In this document: positions 22,849 through 32,247 of the stretch, piece after piece
How the letters are laid out: each line of letters opens with the position of its first letter
Numbering within the stretch: position 1 is the stretch's first letter
Source: Candidatus Tectimicrobiota bacterium
Lineage (GTDB): Bacteria > Tectomicrobia > Entotheonellia > Entotheonellales > Entotheonellaceae
DNA length: 64,000 bases
Direction of reading: 5' to 3'
NCBI GenBank assembly: GCA_026005175.1
Contig: BPKO01000001.1
Coordinates: 310,001 to 374,000 of the forward strand
Program-made: the position numbers and the translations under genes
Notes under the pieces: model-generated
The model's input: the letters and a program-made list of their open reading frames with translations, nothing else
Database searches by the model: none
What the model was told of the DNA's origin: nothing

Positions 22849-24666
22849 ATGGCCGAAATTCGTGAAGGCAGCCTGGTGCTTTACAAAAACCGCCCGGCGC
22901 GGGTGGCCGCCGCCTCGGAGCGGCTGGAAATCGAGCTCGAGGCGGGCAAGACCCTCAAAGTGCGCCCCAAGGACGTGGTGCTGCTGCATCCGGGGCCGCT
23001 GCGCCACTTGGGAGAGCTGCAGCCGCAGGCCGGAGAAGTGGAAACCGCCTGGGAGCTGCTGCAAGGCAGCCCCACCTGCCTGGAAGAGCTGGCCGAGCTC
23101 GTTTACGGAGCTTACACCCCGGCCACCGCCTGGGCGGCCTGGCAGCTGGTGGCCGAAGGGCTTTACTTCCGCGGCACCCCGGAAGCGATCCGCGTGCGCT
23201 CGCCAGAGGAAGTGGCGCAGGAGCGCGCCGCGCGCGCCGCCAGAGCGGCCGAAGAGGCGGCCTGGAGCGCCTTTCTGGCACACGTGCGCGAGGGCTGCCT
23301 GGGGCCAGAGGACGAGCGCTACCTGCGCGAAGTCGAGGAAGTAGCCCTGGGACGGCGCACTTTCAGCCCGGTGCTGCGGGCCCTGGGCTGGAGCGAGACG
23401 CCCGAGCAGGCGCACGCCTTGCTGCTCAAGCTCGGCCACTGGGACGCCCTGGTCGACCCCTACCCGCAGCGCCTGGGGGTGGCGCGGCAGGCGCCGCAGG
23501 TGGCTCTTCCCCCGCTGGCCGAGGAGCCGCGGGTGGACCTGACGCACTTGCCGGCGTTTGCCATCGACGACGAGGGCAACCGCGACCCCGACGACGCCCT
23601 CAGCCTCGAAGGAAAGCGGCTGTGGGTGCACGTGGCCGACGTGGCGGCGCTGGTGCCGCCCGACAGCCCGGCCGACGTGGAGGCGCGGGCCCGCGGCGTC
23701 AGCCTCTACTTGCCCGAGGGCACGGTGCCCATGCTGCCGCCGGCCGCGGCGCAGCGCCTTGGCTTGGGGCTGCAAGAGGTCTCCCCGGCGCTTTCCTTTG
23801 GCATCGAGCTCGACGCCGAAGGCCGCCTCGCCCGGGTGGAGGTGGTGCGCAGCTGGGTGCGGGTGACGCGGCTGAGCTACGCCGAGGCAGAAGCGCAGCT
23901 GCACAGCGAGCCGCTGTGCAGCCTGCACCGTCTCACCCAGAGATACCGGGCCCGCCGGCAGGCCCGGGGCGCCACCGACATCGCGCTGCCGGAAGTGCGC
24001 ATCCGGGTGCGCGAGGGACAGGTGTGGCTCGAGCCCTTGCCGCCGCTGGCCAGCCGCTCCCTGGTGCAGGAAGCCATGCTCATGGCCGGCGAGGCGGCAG
24101 CCCGCTTTGCCCTGGCGCACGACCTGCCCCTGCCCTTTACCACCCAGGATCCGCCCGAGGCAGCCGGCGAGCCCCTTGAAGGCCTGGCGGGCATGTACGC
24201 GCTGCGGCGCACCATGAAGCGCAGCCAGCCCAGCACCACCCCGGGGCCGCACGCCGGCCTTGGCCTCGAGGTGTACACGCGGGCCACCAGCCCCCTGCGG
24301 CGCTACCTCGACCTGGTGGTGCACCAGCAGCTGCGCGCTTACTTGCGCGGCGAGGCGCCGCTGAGCGCCGCGCAGGTGCTCGAGCGCGTGGGGGCGGCCG
24401 AGGCGGTGACGGGCACGGCGCGGCAGGCCGAGCGCCTGGCGCGGCGCCACTGGACCCTGGTCTACTTGCTGCAACAGCCGCGGTGGCGCGGCGAAGGGGT
24501 GGTGGTGGAAAAGCGCGGCCTGCGCGCCACGGTGCTCATCCCGGCGCTGGCACTGGAAGCGCAGGTGCTCCTGCCCCAGGAGGTGCCCCTCAACAGCCCC
24601 GTGTCCCTGGTGCTGAGCAGCGTCGACTTGCCTGCCCTGGACGTGCGCTTCCGCGTCGAGGGCTGA
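22849..24666 (+). CDS. RNase II/R-family 3'-5' exoribonuclease
   Basis: 605 residues. The RNB catalytic domain starts at about residue 235: PAFAIDDEGNRDPDDALSLE holds the four metal-binding aspartates, LWVHVADVAALVPPDSPAD and GVSLYLPEGTVPMLPP follow, and ARFALAHDLPLPFTTQDPPE and YTRATSPLRRYLDLVVHQQL complete it. The first ~200 residues contain a short beta domain (GSLVLYKNRPARVAAA) instead of classic tandem cold-shock domains, and the C-terminal S1-like part is short. It degrades RNA processively. It is transcribed divergently from the cupin gene. Confidence 0.85.
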   Translation: MAEIREGSLVLYKNRPARVAAASERLEIELEAGKTLKVRPKDVVLLHPGPLRHLGELQPQAGEVETAWELLQGSPTCLEELAELVYGAYTPATAWAAWQLVAEGLYFRGTPEAIRVRSPEEVAQERAARAARAAEEAAWSAFLAHVREGCLGPEDERYLREVEEVALGRRTFSPVLRALGWSETPEQAHALLLKLGHWDALVDPYPQRLGVARQAPQVALPPLAEEPRVDLTHLPAFAIDDEGNRDPDDALSLEGKRLWVHVADVAALVPPDSPADVEARARGVSLYLPEGTVPMLPPAAAQRLGLGLQEVSPALSFGIELDAEGRLARVEVVRSWVRVTRLSYAEAEAQLHSEPLCSLHRLTQRYRARRQARGATDIALPEVRIRVREGQVWLEPLPPLASRSLVQEAMLMAGEAAARFALAHDLPLPFTTQDPPEAAGEPLEGLAGMYALRRTMKRSQPSTTPGPHAGLGLEVYTRATSPLRRYLDLVVHQQLRAYLRGEAPLSAAQVLERVGAAEAVTGTARQAERLARRHWTLVYLLQQPRWRGEGVVVEKRGLRATVLIPALALEAQVLLPQEVPLNSPVSLVLSSVDLPALDVRFRVEG

Positions 24667-24670
24667 GCCC

Positions 24671-25549
24671 TCACTTCACCGCGCCGGCGGTGAGCCCCGA
24701 GACGTAGTAGTCCATGAAAAAGACGTAAACCAGGACGATGGGGATCGACCCCAGCATGGCCCCGGCCATGAGCGACCCCCAGTAGTAAATGTCGCCGCGG
24801 ATGAGCTCGGTGGTAATGCCCACCGTGGCGGTGAGCTCTTCCGAGGAGGAGGTAAACGTCAGGGCGTAGATGAACTCGTTCCAGGAGAGGGTAAAGGAAA
24901 AGAGCACGGCGCAGACGATGCCCGGAATGGCCATGGGCAAGACGATGCGGATCAGCGCTTGCAGGCGGGTGCAGCCGTCCACCATGGCGCACTCCTCCAC
25001 TTCCTTGGGCACGGTGCGGAAGTAGCCCATCAGCAGCCAAGTGGAAAAAGGCACCAGGAACGTGGGGTAAGTAAGCACCAGGGCCCACTTCGAATCCGAC
25101 AGGCCAAAGCCATGAATCACTCGCGACAGGGGCAAAAAGAGCAGCGAGGTGGGGACCAGGTAGGTGATAAAAATGCCGGTGCCGAAGCTGTTGGCAGCCG
25201 GAAAGCGCAGGCGCGCCAGGCTGTAAGCGGCTAAAATGCCGATGCACACCGAGATCGCGGTGCTCAGCGACGACACCAGCAGGCTGTTCTTCATCCAGGT
25301 CAGAAACGGCGTACTCAAAAGATAAAGGTAGTGGCCAAAGTCGATGCCTTGCTGGATGAGGAAAGGGACGGCCTTCAGGTCGTAGAGTTCCGCGTCCGAC
25401 TTGAGCGAAGTCACCAGCATGAAGTAAAGCGGGAACAGGGCGAAGATGAGGAAAGGCACCAGCGGCAGGTATTTGGCCAGCTCCCGCCCGCGCCGCCGCC
25501 AGAGGCGCCGCCTTGCCTGACGCTGTCCAAGGCGCTCGATACCGCTCAT
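24671..25549 (-). CDS. Sugar-type ABC importer, MalG-like permease
   Basis: 292 residues, about six membrane spans. SLKSDAELYDLKAVPF near residue 50 and EECAMVDGCTRLQALIRIVL (about 180-199) give the permease EAA-type loop that contacts the ATPase. The ending FMDYYVSGLTAGAVK is nearly the same as that of the gene ending at 33098, its paralogue. Its ATG overlaps the stop of the MalF-like gene (ATGA). Member of a binding protein-permease-permease operon with no ATPase gene, so a shared ATPase from elsewhere is needed. Confidence 0.85.
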   Translation of the reverse strand: MSGIERLGQRQARRRLWRRRGRELAKYLPLVPFLIFALFPLYFMLVTSLKSDAELYDLKAVPFLIQQGIDFGHYLYLLSTPFLTWMKNSLLVSSLSTAISVCIGILAAYSLARLRFPAANSFGTGIFITYLVPTSLLFLPLSRVIHGFGLSDSKWALVLTYPTFLVPFSTWLLMGYFRTVPKEVEECAMVDGCTRLQALIRIVLPMAIPGIVCAVLFSFTLSWNEFIYALTFTSSSEELTATVGITTELIRGDIYYWGSLMAGAMLGSIPIVLVYVFFMDYYVSGLTAGAVK

Positions 25550-26493
25550 AGCGTCTCCCTGCGCGCCAGCTTGAGCTGGAAGTAGACGACAAAGACGAGC
25601 ACCGGGAAGAGGAAAAGCGAAATCGCCGCCCCGGTGCCGAGGTAGCCCGACTCCAGGCCCACCTGGCGGGTCAGCGTGGCAAAGAGGTGGGTGCTGTTCA
25701 TCGGGCCGCCGCCGGTGAGCACGTAGACGATTTCGAAGTTGCTCATGGTGAAAATCGTCGAAAAGAGCACCACGATGGCCAGGACCGGCTTGAGCATGGG
25801 CAAGGTGATGTACCAGAACTTGCTGAGCTTCCCTGCGCCGTCGGTGGCTGCGGCCTCGTAGAGCTCCTGCGGAATGGCCACCAGGCCGGCAAGCATCGAG
25901 ATGGCAAAGAAGGGCAGGCCGCGCCAGGTGTTGACCATGATCACGGCAATCATGGCCAGGTCCTTGCGCCCCAGCCAGTTGGGCCCAGGCGGTGCCACCA
26001 GCCCCAGGTGCACCAGGGTCCAGTTGATGACGCTGTAAAGCGAATCGAACATCCACCACCAGCCCAGCACCCCCAGCGCCGAGGGGATCACCCAGGGCAG
26101 CAGCACGGCGCCGCGGAAAAAGCGCTTGCACTTGAGGTTCTGGTTGAGCGTCAGGGCCAGCATGAGCCCCAGCACCGTCTTGAGCGCCACCGAGGCGCCG
26201 GTAAAGACGAACGCGTTGCGCAGCGTCTGGCGGAAAGTGCTGTCTTGAAGCAAGGCGACGAAGTTGCGCAGGCCCACGAACTTGCCCGGCCGCCCCACGA
26301 AAGCGTCGGTGAGGCTCAGGTAAAGGGCCATGCAGAAGGGGTAAGCCACCAGCACCAGGAGGATGAGGAAGGCCGGAGCGACAAACGTCATGCCCATCAC
26401 CGCTTCGCGCTGGAAGAAGGCGTGCACCGCCTGCCAGGCCGCGCCCAGGCGCTGCCCGAGCAGGGTGCGCGCGCGGGCTTCCGTCACCGCCAT
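25546..26493 (-). CDS. Sugar-type ABC importer, MalF-like permease
   Basis: 315 residues, six predicted spans (FVAPAFLILLVLVAYPFCMA, LKTVLGLMLALTLNQ and others). ELYEAAATDGAGKLSKFWYI at about 215 is the EAA loop. It overlaps the MalG-like gene by four bases and follows the binding-protein gene by 33 bases. Together they form the transmembrane part of a CUT1-type sugar, polyol or glycerol-phosphate importer. Substrate not determinable. Confidence 0.85.
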   Translation of the reverse strand: MAVTEARARTLLGQRLGAAWQAVHAFFQREAVMGMTFVAPAFLILLVLVAYPFCMALYLSLTDAFVGRPGKFVGLRNFVALLQDSTFRQTLRNAFVFTGASVALKTVLGLMLALTLNQNLKCKRFFRGAVLLPWVIPSALGVLGWWWMFDSLYSVINWTLVHLGLVAPPGPNWLGRKDLAMIAVIMVNTWRGLPFFAISMLAGLVAIPQELYEAAATDGAGKLSKFWYITLPMLKPVLAIVVLFSTIFTMSNFEIVYVLTGGGPMNSTHLFATLTRQVGLESGYLGTGAAISLFLFPVLVFVVYFQLKLARRETL

Positions 26494-26526
26494 CGACGTC
26501 TCCTCCGGCCTTCTACAGGGTCCAAA

Positions 26527-27816
26527 CTAGGCGGCGTAGATCTTCTTGATCTCGGCTTCTGCCCAGGCAATGGCCTCCTTGATCGGCGTCCCGGTCACCG
26601 CCTTGGCCGCCATGATGGGCAAGATGAACTTGTTGGTCACCAGCTGCGACTTTTCGGTCGGCGGCGCCGGCCAGCCGTAGATGTGGGAGATCTTGCCAAG
26701 CTCCTTGAGCACTTTGTACTTGGGATCGATGTTCCACACCTCGTGGTTTTCCATGTCTCGGAAAATGGGGTGGTTGAAGTTGTCCCCCGCCATAATGTAC
26801 TCGCTGTACACGTCATCCCGGAAGAGGTAGCGCACGAACTCGCGCGCCGCTTCCGGATCTTTGGTCCACTTCCAGATGCCCACGCTGCGGGGGATGGTCA
26901 CCGTGTGGCGCTCGCCCCGCGGCCCGGCAGGCGGAACGTGGAAGTTGAGCTTCTCAACAATGGGCATGTTCTTGCGCTTGGGCACCACGTAGGCGCTGAT
27001 GGGGTTGTGGATCCAGGAGCCGCGGCCCGAGGCGATGAAGCGGTTGTTGCTGCCGTCGTCCCAGGAGAGCACCTCTTCGGTCATCGCCTCGTTGTAAAAC
27101 GCTTTAACCCACTCCAGGGCTTCTACGGTCTCTGGCGAGTTCAGGGTTACCGTCTTGCCGTCGGCGGCCACGGGCCGGGAGCCAAAGCTCCACAGGATGG
27201 TGGAGAGGGTGGAGATGCCGTCGTAGGCGGCCTGGCTCATGGCAAACCCCGCCGGGTGGCCTAGCTTTTTCAGCTTGCGCCCTGCCCGCAGCAAGTCGTC
27301 GTAGGTCTGCGGCACCGGCTCTTCGACTTGCTGGAAGAGGTCCTCGCGGTAAATGCAGGGGAAAGAAGCGTAGTAGTACGGCACGGCTCGCCATACCCCA
27401 TCGACCAGGGCCACTTCCTTGGCGAAGTCGTACCAGGGGCCGTGCTTTTTCTCCAGCTCCTCGGCGATGTCGCTGACGTCGAGCAGGTGGTTTGCATACA
27501 GCCAGGGAAAGTGCATGCGCAGCACGCCGATGTCGTGCCCGGCCTGGCTTTCCACTTCGGCCGCCCACTTGGCAATGAGCTGGCGGTGGTGCATGTGGTC
27601 GATGCGCACCGCGATCTTGGTCTCTTTGGTGAAGCGCTGTGCCAGCTGGTCGAGGACCACATCGGAGTGAGGCGCGAAGTTGGACCACGCCAGCATGGTG
27701 ATCAGGCGTTCCTGGGCGTGCACAGCCGGGGCGCCCAGGGCGGCCCAGGCCGCTCCGGCCGCAGTGGCAGCGAGGAAGTGCCGGCGGGTAAGCTTGCTTG
27801 TACACTGTGCGTCCAT
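26527..27816 (-). CDS. Extracellular solute-binding protein, Tat-exported
   Basis: 429 residues from ATG 27816 (AGGAG seven bases before). LTRRHFLAATAAGAAWAALG followed by APAVHA is a twin-arginine signal with an A-x-A cleavage site. The mature protein has the family 1 layout: AWSNFAPHSDVVLDQLAQRF, GHDIGVLRMHFPWLY, DGISTLSTILW, NRFIASGRGSWIHNP, PRSVGIWKWTKDPEAAREFV. The use of Tat rather than Sec is shared with its paralogue at 29.9 kb. It should deliver an oligosaccharide or polyol to the two permeases downstream. Confidence 0.85.
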   Translation of the reverse strand: MDAQCTSKLTRRHFLAATAAGAAWAALGAPAVHAQERLITMLAWSNFAPHSDVVLDQLAQRFTKETKIAVRIDHMHHRQLIAKWAAEVESQAGHDIGVLRMHFPWLYANHLLDVSDIAEELEKKHGPWYDFAKEVALVDGVWRAVPYYYASFPCIYREDLFQQVEEPVPQTYDDLLRAGRKLKKLGHPAGFAMSQAAYDGISTLSTILWSFGSRPVAADGKTVTLNSPETVEALEWVKAFYNEAMTEEVLSWDDGSNNRFIASGRGSWIHNPISAYVVPKRKNMPIVEKLNFHVPPAGPRGERHTVTIPRSVGIWKWTKDPEAAREFVRYLFRDDVYSEYIMAGDNFNHPIFRDMENHEVWNIDPKYKVLKELGKISHIYGWPAPPTEKSQLVTNKFILPIMAAKAVTGTPIKEAIAWAEAEIKKIYAA

Positions 27817-27851
27817 GGCCTGTCTCCTCTTTCTGCCAGAGGGTTTTCTCC

Positions 27852-27880
27852 TTGGTAGCAAAGCAGGGGCGCGCTGTCAA
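27852..27880 (-). promoter_or_regulatory. Promoter of the minus-strand sugar ABC operon
   Basis: TTGACA (27880-27875), 17-base spacer, TACCAA (27857-27852), about 35 bases before the ATG at 27816. The -35 is perfect; the -10 matches moderately. Confidence 0.45.
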
Positions 27881-27884
27881 TCCC

Positions 27885-28340
27885 CTAGCGGCGCACGGCG
27901 GTTTCGCCGCGCAGCTCGAGACCCGGGGCGCGCTGCACCAGGGCGCGCAAAAAGGCCGCCTTGTCGTCGGGGGAAAGCAGGGCAAAGGCCAGGCCTTGGC
28001 CCTGGCGGTAGGCAATGCGCAGGCGGTCAAGAGACCAGGCCGGGGCACTGAGCAGGCTGCGGGTGGGCTGCACCGCTTCGATGGCTGCCAGGGGAATGCG
28101 GTAGCGCAGGAAGAGGCCGCTGCGAATGAGCAGGTAAGAAGCCGAAAGCTCGTAGGAGACAGGAAAGGCAAAGCCGCGCAGCACGCCCCCATAGACGAGC
28201 AGCAGGCCGGCGTTTACCCAGACAGCAGGGTGAGAAAGGCCGCGCCCCAGGGCATGCGAGACGGCAGTGAGCAGCAGCACCAGTGCCGGCATGGCCACCA
28301 GCACCACCAGCCAGGGGTCGATCTTCGAAGCAAACGTCAT
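27885..28340 (-). CDS. Membrane protein with PH-like domain
   Basis: 151 residues from ATG 28340 behind AAGGAGAGGG. Two membrane spans lie at about 10-30 (WLVVLVAMPALVLLLTAVSH) and 42-58 (VWVNAGLLLVYGGVL). After that YELSASYLLIRSGLFLRYRI, PLAAIEAVQPTRSLLSAPA and SLDRLRIAYRQGQGLAFALL match bacterial PH-domain proteins (bPH_2/PH_6 type). The role is unknown. It lies between the ABC operon and truD, facing away from truD. Confidence 0.7.
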   Translation of the reverse strand: MTFASKIDPWLVVLVAMPALVLLLTAVSHALGRGLSHPAVWVNAGLLLVYGGVLRGFAFPVSYELSASYLLIRSGLFLRYRIPLAAIEAVQPTRSLLSAPAWSLDRLRIAYRQGQGLAFALLSPDDKAAFLRALVQRAPGLELRGETAVRR

Positions 28341-28478
28341 TTCCCTCTCCTTGCCGGGCCGTTGGGCATTATACCCCACTGCCGTCCCCGACCCCAGGCG
28401 GCGCGTGGCGCGGACTGGGCGAGGGCAGCAGGAATGGGGTATATCTTTGGCGTGCCAGCGCGTGCAGCCAGGACGCCC

Positions 28479-29678
28479 ATGAAGCTCAAGCGCCTGCCCG
28501 AAGACTTCCAGGTGGAAGAGCTGAGCGACGTTGCGCCGCAGGGGGGCGCGTTTGCCCTTTACCGGCTGCGCAAGCGCTCGCTGGGCACCCCGGAAGCCAT
28601 TGCCGCCATTGCCCGCCGCTGGCGCCTGCCGCGCCGAGACATTGCTTACGGCGGCCTCAAAGACCGCCACGCCCTCACCACGCAGTTTGTCACCATCCGG
28701 CACGGGCCGCGGCGCAGCCTGCGGCAGACCAACCTGGAGCTGGTCTACCTGGGGCAGGTCGCGCGCCCCTTTACCCCGCAGGACATCCGCGGCAACCGCT
28801 TCCACCTCGTCCTTCGTGACCTCTCGGCGGCCGCCCTGGCCAGGGCCGAGCAGGCCCTCGAGGAAGTAAAAGCCTGCGGCTTCCCCAACTACTTCGACGA
28901 CCAGCGCTTTGGCTCGGTAGGCGTATCGGGCGAGTTTGTGGCCCAGGCCTGGTGCCGCGGTGACGACGAGCGGGCGCTGTGGCTGGCGCTGGCCGAGCCC
29001 AACCGCCACGACCGGCCGCGCGAGCGCGAGCAAAAACGCCTGCTGCGCCAGCACTGGGGCGACTGGGCGCGGTGCCAGGCGCTGCTCGCGCCTTCGCACC
29101 GCCGCAGCATCGTCAGCTACTTGGCCGCGCATCCTGGCGACTTTCGCGGCGCCATGGCCCGCCTGCGGGCCGACTTGCGCGGCCTCTACTTGGCCGCCTG
29201 GCAGAGCTTCCTGTGGAACCGCCTGCTGGCTGCCCGGCTGCGCCAGGTGTGCCGCCCGTCGCAGCTGGTCCTCGTGCCGCTGCGCGTGGAAGCGGTGCCG
29301 TTCTATCTCACCCTCGACGCCGCACAGCGCCAGGCGCTGGCCGCCCTCCCCCTGCCCTTGCCCTCGGCGCGCCTGCACCTGCCGCCCGGGCCGCTGCAGG
29401 CGCTCCTGCAGCAGGTGCTGGCGGAGCTGGGGCTGGAGCTGCGCCAGCTGCGCCTCAAGTCGTTGCGGGAGCCCTTCTTTGCCAAAGGCGAGCGGGCGGC
29501 GGTGGTCTTTCCCGGCGAGCTGGCGGCTAGCCACGCGCCGGACGAGCTGTATCCGGGCCGCTACCGGCTCACGCTGGACTTCACGCTGCCCCGCGGCGCT
29601 TACGCCACCCTGCTGGTGAAGCGCCTCACCCTGGCGGCCAACCGCGCTGCCGCCCCGCACTCCCCTCGAGAGCCTTGA
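28479..29678 (+). CDS. truD: tRNA pseudouridine(13) synthase TruD
   Basis: 399 residues. LPEDFQVEELSDVAPQGGAF opens the protein, GGLKDRHALTTQFVTI carries the catalytic Asp of motif II (about residue 66), PNYFDDQRFGSVG is the next TruD motif, and the TRUD insertion domain follows (SYLAAHPGDFRGAMARLRAD, LYLAAWQSFLWNRLLAARLR). TruD isomerises U13 in several tRNAs. The ATG at 28479 is preferred over a more distant upstream one at about 28435 by the alignment of KLKRLPEDF. A strong hairpin follows the stop. Confidence 0.9.
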   Translation: MKLKRLPEDFQVEELSDVAPQGGAFALYRLRKRSLGTPEAIAAIARRWRLPRRDIAYGGLKDRHALTTQFVTIRHGPRRSLRQTNLELVYLGQVARPFTPQDIRGNRFHLVLRDLSAAALARAEQALEEVKACGFPNYFDDQRFGSVGVSGEFVAQAWCRGDDERALWLALAEPNRHDRPREREQKRLLRQHWGDWARCQALLAPSHRRSIVSYLAAHPGDFRGAMARLRADLRGLYLAAWQSFLWNRLLAARLRQVCRPSQLVLVPLRVEAVPFYLTLDAAQRQALAALPLPLPSARLHLPPGPLQALLQQVLAELGLELRQLRLKSLREPFFAKGERAAVVFPGELAASHAPDELYPGRYRLTLDFTLPRGAYATLLVKRLTLAANRAAAPHSPREP

Positions 29679-29679
29679 C

Positions 29680-29708
29680 GGCGCCCTGCTGAGGGATGGC
29701 AGGGCGCC
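29680..29708 (+). terminator. Terminator-like hairpin after truD
   Basis: GGCGCCCTGC (29680-29689) and GCAGGGCGCC (29699-29708) form a perfect 10-bp stem with a 9-base loop, two bases after the truD stop. No long T tract follows. Confidence 0.55.
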
Positions 29709-29796
29709 AGTCCGCGGCGCCTTCCTCAGCGCGTTGCTACGTATCCCAAGGCGCCAAGAGCTCAAGAGGGCCTCCTGGGCGTGCGCGGCGTTCCTA

Positions 29797-29825
29797 TTGA
29801 CCGCCGCCGCCCGCTCTGCTACGAT
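29797..29825 (+). promoter_or_regulatory. Promoter of the plus-strand sugar ABC operon
   Basis: TTGACC (29797-29802), 17-base spacer, TACGAT (29820-29825), leaving a leader of roughly 60 bases before the ATG at 29895. Confidence 0.55.
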
Positions 29826-29894
29826 CACAACGGCTTTGACTCCTGCAAAGTCACAAGACGTGCTGTGGTTTCCCGCACAGAGGGAGGGGGAAGC

Positions 29895-31228
29895 ATGCAG
29901 ACGCGCAGGCAGTTCTTACGGACGGCGGCCCTGGGAGCCGCAGCGCTTTCCGCGTTTCCCCGCGTGGCGCGCAGCGCCGGCCGGCTCACCCTGGGCCTGT
30001 GGGACCACTGGGTGCCGGGCGCCAACGGGGTCTTGCAGGGCATCGTCGAGGCCTGGGCCAAGGCCAACCGGGTCGAGGTGCAGATCGACTTTATCACCTC
30101 GATCGGCGAGAAGCTGCAACTTACCGCGGCGGCCGAGGCACGGGCCGGCACCGGCCACGACATCATGGCCTTTGTGACCTGGGACGGGACGTTTTACCGG
30201 GACAAGCTCGAGCCGCTCGACGAGGTGGCCGAAGCGGTGCAGAAGGCCTATGGCCCTTACGACGACAACGCCAAGTGGCTCAACTTTCAGGAAGGCCGCT
30301 GGATTACCCTACCCTCGCCCATCGGCTCGCACACTTACCCGGTGGTGTCGCGCATCGACTTGTGGCGGCAGCACGCGGGGATTGACGTCACCGAGCTCTT
30401 TCCCCCCGACGTGCGGCACCGCGACCCGCAAAAAGTGGCGGCATGGGACTGGCAGCAGTTCCTCGCGGGGGCCAAAAAGCTCTTCGCCGCCGGCTTTCCG
30501 GTGGGGATGTCGATTGCCGAAAACACCGACTCCAACGACTGGCTGGGCCCGCTCTTTCTCTCCTTCGGCTCGGTACCGGTAACCGCCAGGGCGACATCAC
30601 CCTCGACAGCGACGCCACGTACGCTGCCCTCGAGTACCTGCGGGAGCTCACTGCCGCCATGCCCAAGGAAATTTACGGCTGGGACGACGCCAGCAACAAC
30701 CGCTGGCTCATCTCCGGCAAGGGCTCGGCGATCATCAACCCGCCCAGTGCCTGGGCAGTGGCCAAGCGCGACCGGCCCGAGGTGGCCGCCCAGTGCTGGC
30801 ACCACGACGTGCCGCGGGGACCCCAGGGCCGCTTCCGCGGCTCGCTGCCGTTTACCTGGGGGGTGTGGAAGTTTTCCAAGAACAAGGAAGCGGCCAAGGC
30901 GCTGCTGCTGCACCTGTCGCAGAAAGAGCAGCAGTGGAAGCTCATCGAGGCCTCACAGGGCTACGACACACCGCAGCTGCCGGCCTTTTACGACCACCCC
31001 ATCTGGGCGGAGATCGAGCCGCCCAAGGGCGGGCAGTACAACTATATGGTGCGCGGCGATGAGAAGCTGGTGGTGTGCGGCTGGCCGGCCAAGCCCGACA
31101 TTGCTGCCAACATCTACAAGCGCTACCTGCTGCCGGTGATGGTCGGCAAAGTGACCAGCGGCGGCGAGCCGCCCAAAGAGGCGGTCCGGTGGGCGGTGAA
31201 CGAGCTAGAGGGCTACATGCGCGGCTAA
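29895..31228 (+). CDS. Extracellular solute-binding protein, Tat-exported, frameshifted
   Basis: Begins MQTRRQFLRTAALGAAALSA, a twin-arginine signal (RRQFLR). The first frame gives LTLGLWDHWVPGANGVLQGI, GHDIMAFVTWDGTFYRD and PSPIGSHTYPVVSRIDLW, then breaks at about 30585. A second frame continues QGDITLDSDATYAALEYLRE, NNRWLISGKGSAIINPPSAW, GVWKFSKNKEAAKALL to 31228. One missing base (or two surplus) near GGTACCGGTAACCGCC would restore about 444 residues. It is the paralogue of the protein at 26.5 kb. It feeds the permeases downstream. Confidence 0.75.
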
Positions 31229-31287
31229 ACACCTAGCGGTGCTGGCCGCCGTAACGCGGCGGCCAGCAGCGGACCAGGAGGCGGTTC

Positions 31288-32247
31288 ATGATCCAGGATG
31301 AGACGCAAGGCGAGGTTTCGGTCGTTACCGCGCGCCCGCCCCGCCGGCCAGAAGTGGCGCCACCTCTGCCGCGGCGGGCGGTGCCGCGATGGCTGCGCTC
31401 GCGCACGGCCATTGCCGTGGCCATGTGCCTGCCCCTGCTGCTGCTTATCGGCGGTCTTATTGCTTACCCCTTTTTCTACTCCATCTACTTGAGCATGCTC
31501 AACAAGCGCGAGACGGCTTTTGTCGGCCTCGCCAACTTTCGCTTCTTGCTGCGGCGCGACACCTTCTGGCTGGTGGTGCACAACTCCTTTCTCTTCACCC
31601 TCACCGCCGTTTTCTTCAAGGCCAGCCTTGGCTTTATCCTCGCCCTCATCATTCACACCCTGCCGGAGCGAGGCCAGCGCCTGTGGCGGGGGATTGCCCT
31701 TATCCCCTGGGTGATGCCGCTGGCGCTCAGCACCCTGGGCTGGTGGTGGATCTTCGAGCCCACGCACAGCGCTCTTAACTGGATCCTGGTACAGCTAGGC
31801 ATAAGCCCCAAGCCGTGGCTGAGCGAACCGGGCTGGGCCCGCTTTGCCACCATTTTGGTCAACATCTGGTACGGCACCCCCTTCTTCCTCATCATGTACC
31901 TGGCAGGCCTCAAGTCAATCTCCCAGGAGCTCTACGAGTCCTCGGCCATCGACGGCGCCAACGCCTGGCAGCGGCTGCGCTACATCACTTTGCCCATGCT
32001 CAAAAACCTCATTGCCATTACCATGCTCTTTTCGACTATCGTGACGTTTGCCAACTTTGACATCGTGCGCGTGCTCACCCGTGGCGGGCCGCGCTACAGC
32101 ACTCATCTCTTTGGCACGTACGCCTTTAACGTCGGTATTGAATCGGGTGACGTGCCGCTGGGGGCGGCGGTGGCGCTTTTCATGTTCCCGATTCTGGCCA
32201 TCTCCGCGTTTCTGATCCTGCGGGGCATTCAGCGGAGCCAGGCATGA
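31288..32247 (+). CDS. Sugar-type ABC importer, MalF-like permease
   Basis: 319 residues with an extended, proline-rich cytosolic N-terminus (TARPPRRPEVAPPLPRRAVP) before the first of about six spans (AVAMCLPLLLLIGGLIAYPF). ELYESSAIDGANAWQRLRYI near residue 214 is the EAA loop. GGAGG upstream of ATG 31288. Overlaps the next permease by four bases. Paralogue of 25546-26493, sharing the motifs LGWWWIFEP and FANFDIVRVLTRGGP with the counterpart's similar segments. Confidence 0.85.
   Translation: MIQDETQGEVSVVTARPPRRPEVAPPLPRRAVPRWLRSRTAIAVAMCLPLLLLIGGLIAYPFFYSIYLSMLNKRETAFVGLANFRFLLRRDTFWLVVHNSFLFTLTAVFFKASLGFILALIIHTLPERGQRLWRGIALIPWVMPLALSTLGWWWIFEPTHSALNWILVQLGISPKPWLSEPGWARFATILVNIWYGTPFFLIMYLAGLKSISQELYESSAIDGANAWQRLRYITLPMLKNLIAITMLFSTIVTFANFDIVRVLTRGGPRYSTHLFGTYAFNVGIESGDVPLGAAVALFMFPILAISAFLILRGIQRSQA

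Noticed and set aside
22381-24474. Long minus-strand open frame opposite the RNase gene, joined to the cupin frame
   Set aside because: Only the last ~109 codons are a real cupin protein with its own start and ribosome site; the rest is antisense to RNB motifs.
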